Positions 60,063-64,000 of a stretch of 64,000 nucleotides of DNA are shown piece after piece (position 1 is the stretch's first letter; the number at the start of each line of letters is the position of its first letter). This DNA is from Litsea cubeba. Taxonomy: Eukaryota > Streptophyta > Magnoliopsida > Laurales > Lauraceae. The DNA lies in the NCBI GenBank assembly GCA_012931725.1, contig CM022951.1, positions 75,331,905 to 75,395,904 of the forward strand. Reading direction: 5' to 3'. The notes below the pieces were generated by a model. It was not told where the DNA came from. It did no database searches and saw only the letters and a program-made list of their open reading frames with translations. The position numbers were made by a program, and so were the translations under genes.

Positions 60063-60580
60063 ATGGCGCCTTTTAAGCGGACGAACTGGAGGATCCTAGA
60101 AGCGGTAGCGGCTTGGGAGATGCAGACGTGGCAACATCTGGGGATTGATGGGCGGGCCCCACACGCTTCTGTCCACGATGCTTCTTTATGGCAGGATATG
60201 GATATTTATTTGTAGGGATTGGACTTAGGCTGGGCCTAGCAAGAGTCCAAAGGCTCGGCCTGCAGGGAAAATGTAATAGTGTGTGTTATAATTTTATTAC
60301 ATGCAGGGCCGGACCGAGGTGCATCCGTTGGACCTTGGTCTACTTCTAAATTTATAATGAAAATTCTGGCTCGGTTTTGAAATTTTATATAAAAAAATTT
60401 GTATTAATCCACCCTTAATTGTATGTTTGGATCCGCACCTCTCACACGAAAATTTTGAGTTCACCACTAATTATATGTATGAACTCTTTTTTTACCCAAT
60501 CCAACCCCTGCTATCTCATTTCTCACCAGAAGGGTTACTCCAAGTAATTAGGAATGAGCAAGTCTCAAATCCAATATGGG

Positions 60581-61380
60581 TACATATTCATGTGGGGTTT
60601 TCTCAAGACGCGTTGAAATTGGAATTTGATGGAAAAGAGGAGGATGTCTTCTTCCTTTTGTAAGATCTGAGGTAGAAAGAGTGAGGAAGGGAAAGGAAGA
60701 TTGAAGAGGGTCCTCTTTTCGTGACAATGTGAGGTGGTAGGAAGCGCGGGCGGTGGAATGGTTTAGGGCTGAACCTCCCACCCTTGTCCGAAAAATATTA
60801 AAATTTTCTAAAACCTTCCTGCGATTTCTGAAAATTAGTATGTGTTTTTTTATATATTTATTCCTTATCTCCATAATATTTCTTTTACATAAAGCCTCTC
60901 AAGTTGAATTTTCTGGATCCACCCTTAATAGGAGGTAGGTTTGAAGTATGAAACACGTGAAATAGAAGAGCAGGATGTATCACAATAAAATAGTTTGGGA
61001 ATTTTTATCTTTTTAAAAGATTTCTTATTGTTGTAACATACTACCTAGTGGTGGAAAACACCTCATATTGATTGGTTATATACATATTCATGTGGGATTT
61101 TCATAGCACATGTGCTGGAATTTGACGGAAAAGGGACTGGTGTTTTCTTCCTTCTTAAGATTTGAGGGAGAAAGAATGTGAGGAAGGGAAAGGGAAGAAT
61201 GAACAGGTCAAGACAAGAGGGCCCTTTGTTTATGACAATGTGAAGTGGTAGGAAGGAATAAGGGAGTTGGTAGGTTTAAAATGTGAAATCCGTGAAATAG
61301 AATAGTATGATGTCTCACAATATAATAAATAGGAAATTCTTAAAAAGAAAAGATTTCTTAATTTTGTAACATTCTACCTA
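60581..61380. repeat. direct duplication, 467-bp and 300-bp copies
   Basis: Copy 1 (60581-61047) and copy 2 (61081-61380) start with TACATATTCATGTGGG, share GTGAGGAAGGGAAAGG and GACAATGTGA(G/A)GTGGTAGGA, and end in GTAACAT(A/T)CTACCTA. Copy 1 has about 190 extra bases (60745-60934) where copy 2 has 13. It lies upstream of the SMPD4-like gene and is non-coding. Confidence 0.8.
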
Positions 61381-61384
61381 ATAA

Positions 61385-64000
61385 GGGTATATATCGATAG
61401 GTATACAGTGGAAGATATTCCCTTCTTTCTACATTGTGTTTTCTGCCGCTTTGTAGGGCTTTCAAGCATTGTTTTCTAGGAAATTTCATGCTGCTTAGTA
61501 GCCACTTTCACAGGCATGCATTCAGGTGGGCCACTGGAGTTAGATCAAGTGTGAACACCTCTACCAAACCCAATTTACAAAGAGAAATGAGGCTTTTTTG
61601 TGTTGCGTACCTGTAAAGATGGTTTTATCTACCTCTTTTCAAAGTTTAAATGTTTTCGTATAGTTACAATTATAACATTTTAGGATTTTAGGACTAAAAT
61701 ACCCATAGTATAAGTTATAGCATAAGAAAAATTTCTTGTGAACGAGTTTCGAATTTTGGTTAATGAAAATACTCAAACTTTTATTTTTGCATTTGTGAGT
61801 TGAAAATGCCTCGGTGTTAATATATTTAGATGAAATTATATAACATTATTATTTAATTGAGGAGTGATGATCTAACATACATTTTATTATATTTTTTTGG
61901 ATCTTAGAGGCTATTTGGATATGTGCAAAATACGTTTTTTTAGATTTAAATACTAACATAATAAAAATAATATTAAAAATAATATTAAAATATTAAAATA
62001 TTGTTGTTTTATGGTAATTTCCAAAAAAAAATCAATAGATTTTGAACAGATCTGTTTCCCAAACTATGATATATATATACTAAATTCAAGGTTGATCTCA
62101 ATTTTCAAATCAAAGAAATAGTCAATAACATTATAATTCTGTTTCAATTTTTTTTTTAAATGACAAGATGACGATAACATTTCCAAAGAATCGAATTGCA
62201 TGAAAATAAAAAAAATATCCAATTAGATTTTCAAAATAAAAAATTCATTGTAAAGTGTTTTTTTTTCTAAGAAGTCTAGTTGTACAAACAAACATGTTAT
62301 AAATTCTCAAGATAAGGGAATTCATGATAAAATGAGTTCATCTCGATTTACAGGAATTCAATTTCATGTGGACAAACTGGTCTTATCTTCCATGGCATAA
62401 TGGGTTTCTTTTAAATGCTTAAAAATCTAGATCCATACTAATAGACTAGCTCAATCATATTTTTGCAATAATGAATTCATTTCTTTAAAATCCCTAACAA
62501 TTTATTTCCATGCAAATAAGCAGGCCAGTTATATATTAAGAATAAGAAATTAGTTGTAAATTAATTCCTTATAACTCCTAAGAATTATTTTCATACAATC
62601 AAATTACTTTAAGTAAGACAGGCAACTAAAACTTCATGAGTCATCCATTCTCACTATTTATCAATTAATGTGATTTTTGGTGTTAGGGCCCATAAAATGA
62701 ACATTTTCGGATCATGGACAAAAAGACCAGATTTTTATTATAAAGAAATAGATAAATAATTAGTTTATCCTATTTGATGCTCACCTAATTCAAATTTCAA
62801 AACTGATCATATAAACAGCCACTCTCAGTATATTAATTGAATCAGATTTCACTTCATCATGTAAAGGTGGGTTGTTCACATAAAGGTGGGCCACATTGGT
62901 TGCAATTTACGCTATCACCCCTCACTAACCTGATAAGTTTTCATCCATTGCACTAACCATGACCATGACTGAGCCTGAATCTGAATTACAGGCCCAGGAC
63001 TAAATGGATCGGGTCAGGCCGATGTTCACTTACAAACAACTACGATAGCAAGATGCCCAACTGTAGGCTTGATATCTGAATGGGCCTGATGTGGATTAGG
63101 ACTGTTATGGCTCTGTTAAGCCATTAGAGCATGCATGGATGCCACCACCAATTGTCATGAAGTGATGTTGGGCTTGGTGTGTTTTATTAATGGTTGAGTT
63201 GGGTCACGTGTTGGGTCTGAAAGGCTGAGTTTGTCTGGGCTTGAACAAGCTTCGGCAAGGCCCAACATGAACAAACCTACTCTTTTACTTCATCCATCTA
63301 GAGAATGGAATAAGCTGTGACGTCCACTATATTATTACTGATTGTTCGATGTTGGTGCTTGAGACCGCACCTTAAATTGAGGCCTAATTTACAGTTGTCA
63401 GGCCTAATATTTGGGATCAGCATATGGGCATTAAGTTGGGCCCAGACCAACCCATTTGCCAAAAATAGTGCTATGTGGCCTACATATTTGGCCAGACAAA
63501 CCTATTGGCGATTTCCCTGTCCATTATTTATGAGGGCAAGACACTCAGATCAATTTATGGCTACGGGTCAAAAAAACACTGATCCTAATGCAAATATGTT
63601 TAGACCTAAATGTGTAGAGGAGCATAACTGTCACCTGGATATGTTGAGTTAGGGGTTACCCAGTTGGTTGGAAACATTGCCCTTCACCCACACATCCTGG
63701 GATTGATCCTATATTCCCTCATGTGTGTGTGTGTGAGTTTTCATCCCTATGTGTGTAGCAGTGTAGGTTCTCTCTCCCTGTTTGCACGGCCCCTCCTCCC
63801 CCATGTGTGTGGGTGCTCTCTCTTAATTTGCACCCGTGCTGTCATGGGTCCCAACTTACTTGGCTGGGGTACCAACATCAAAACTGTCACCTGGCTATTA
63901 GTGACACTGTCCTCACTCCCTCAAATGACAAAATGATGAAGAAATTGACATGTTTTGCTCACTCCAAATACATGAACTCTCTCATTTACTTGTCATGATT
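61385..64000. other. intergenic, no gene seen
   Basis: 61,600-62,640 is very AT-rich with A/T runs. 62,640-64,000 is more mixed and has GGGCC-rich degenerate motifs and a GT repeat at 63723-63734. Frames at 63317-63998 show no domain and no splice context. Confidence 0.4.

Noticed and set aside
60306..60325. CAGGGCCGGACCGAGG as a hAT end like that at 32247
   Set aside because: The complementary right end could not be located and no 8-bp duplication was seen.
1..64000. CRISPR arrays, operons, phage or bacterial genes, rRNA or tRNA genes
   Set aside because: The DNA is plant nuclear; no spaced direct-repeat array, no polycistronic gene packing, and no rRNA or tRNA recognised by eye, although small RNA genes could be missed without a covariance search.
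1..64000. LTR retrotransposons
   Set aside because: No gag, integrase or LTR-type polymerase text and no long direct repeats with TG...CA ends were found.

Overview
This window reads as nuclear DNA of a flowering plant. It has multi-exon genes with GT-AG introns, plastid-type enzymes (carotenoid cleavage dioxygenase 7, acetylglutamate kinase), a plant GT47 glycosyltransferase, AT-rich intergenic DNA, L1-like and RTE-like LINE remnants, and many small DNA transposons. The long LINE-loaded introns and GC-rich first exons would fit an early-diverging angiosperm such as a magnoliid, but that is only an inference; the sequence itself fixes no lower taxon.

Six genes can be supported, five of them rebuilt exon by exon with matching splice phases. 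(1) 7.3-10.3 kb (+): type II membrane exostosin/GT47 glycosyltransferase, 4 coding exons, 545 aa. (2) 12.6-19.0 kb (-): CCD7, the strigolactone-pathway dioxygenase, 7 exons, 617 aa, with all four iron-binding histidines. (3) 29.9-30.9 kb (-): intronless plastid N-acetylglutamate kinase, 343 aa. (4) 34.2-47.3 kb (+): alpha/beta-hydrolase-fold protein with a GHSKG nucleophile elbow, 9 exons, 500 aa; its 8.3-kb last intron holds an antisense L1-like LINE of about 6.8 kb. (5) 49.8-50.4 kb (-): secreted PLAT/LH2-domain stress protein, 183 aa. (6) 52.9-60.1 kb (-): SMPD4-like (neutral sphingomyelinase-3 family) membrane protein, 4 exons, 868 aa.

Between and inside the genes lies a varied set of mobile DNA. 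Three hAT-type elements have 8-bp target-site duplications, exact in two and 7/8 in the third (32.2, 55.6 and 26.1 kb). Two ~380-bp Mutator-like MITEs of one family lie in opposite orientation (3.2 and 23.7 kb). A ~1.4-kb long-TIR Mutator-like element sits directly behind the hydrolase gene. There are several fold-back elements, two degenerate arrays with a ~21-bp period, a 3-copy ~118-bp satellite behind the NAGK promoter, and LINE RNase H scraps at four places.

The genes do not form a cluster: they belong to unrelated processes (cell-wall glycosylation, hormone synthesis, arginine synthesis, lipid hydrolysis, stress, membrane lipids). I found no new biological system. The most informative observations are the complete CCD7 model (its last exon lies behind a poly-T splice tract and is easy to miss), the LINE-swollen hydrolase intron, a possible frame-breaking cassette exon in the hydrolase gene, and the transposon families with well-defined ends.
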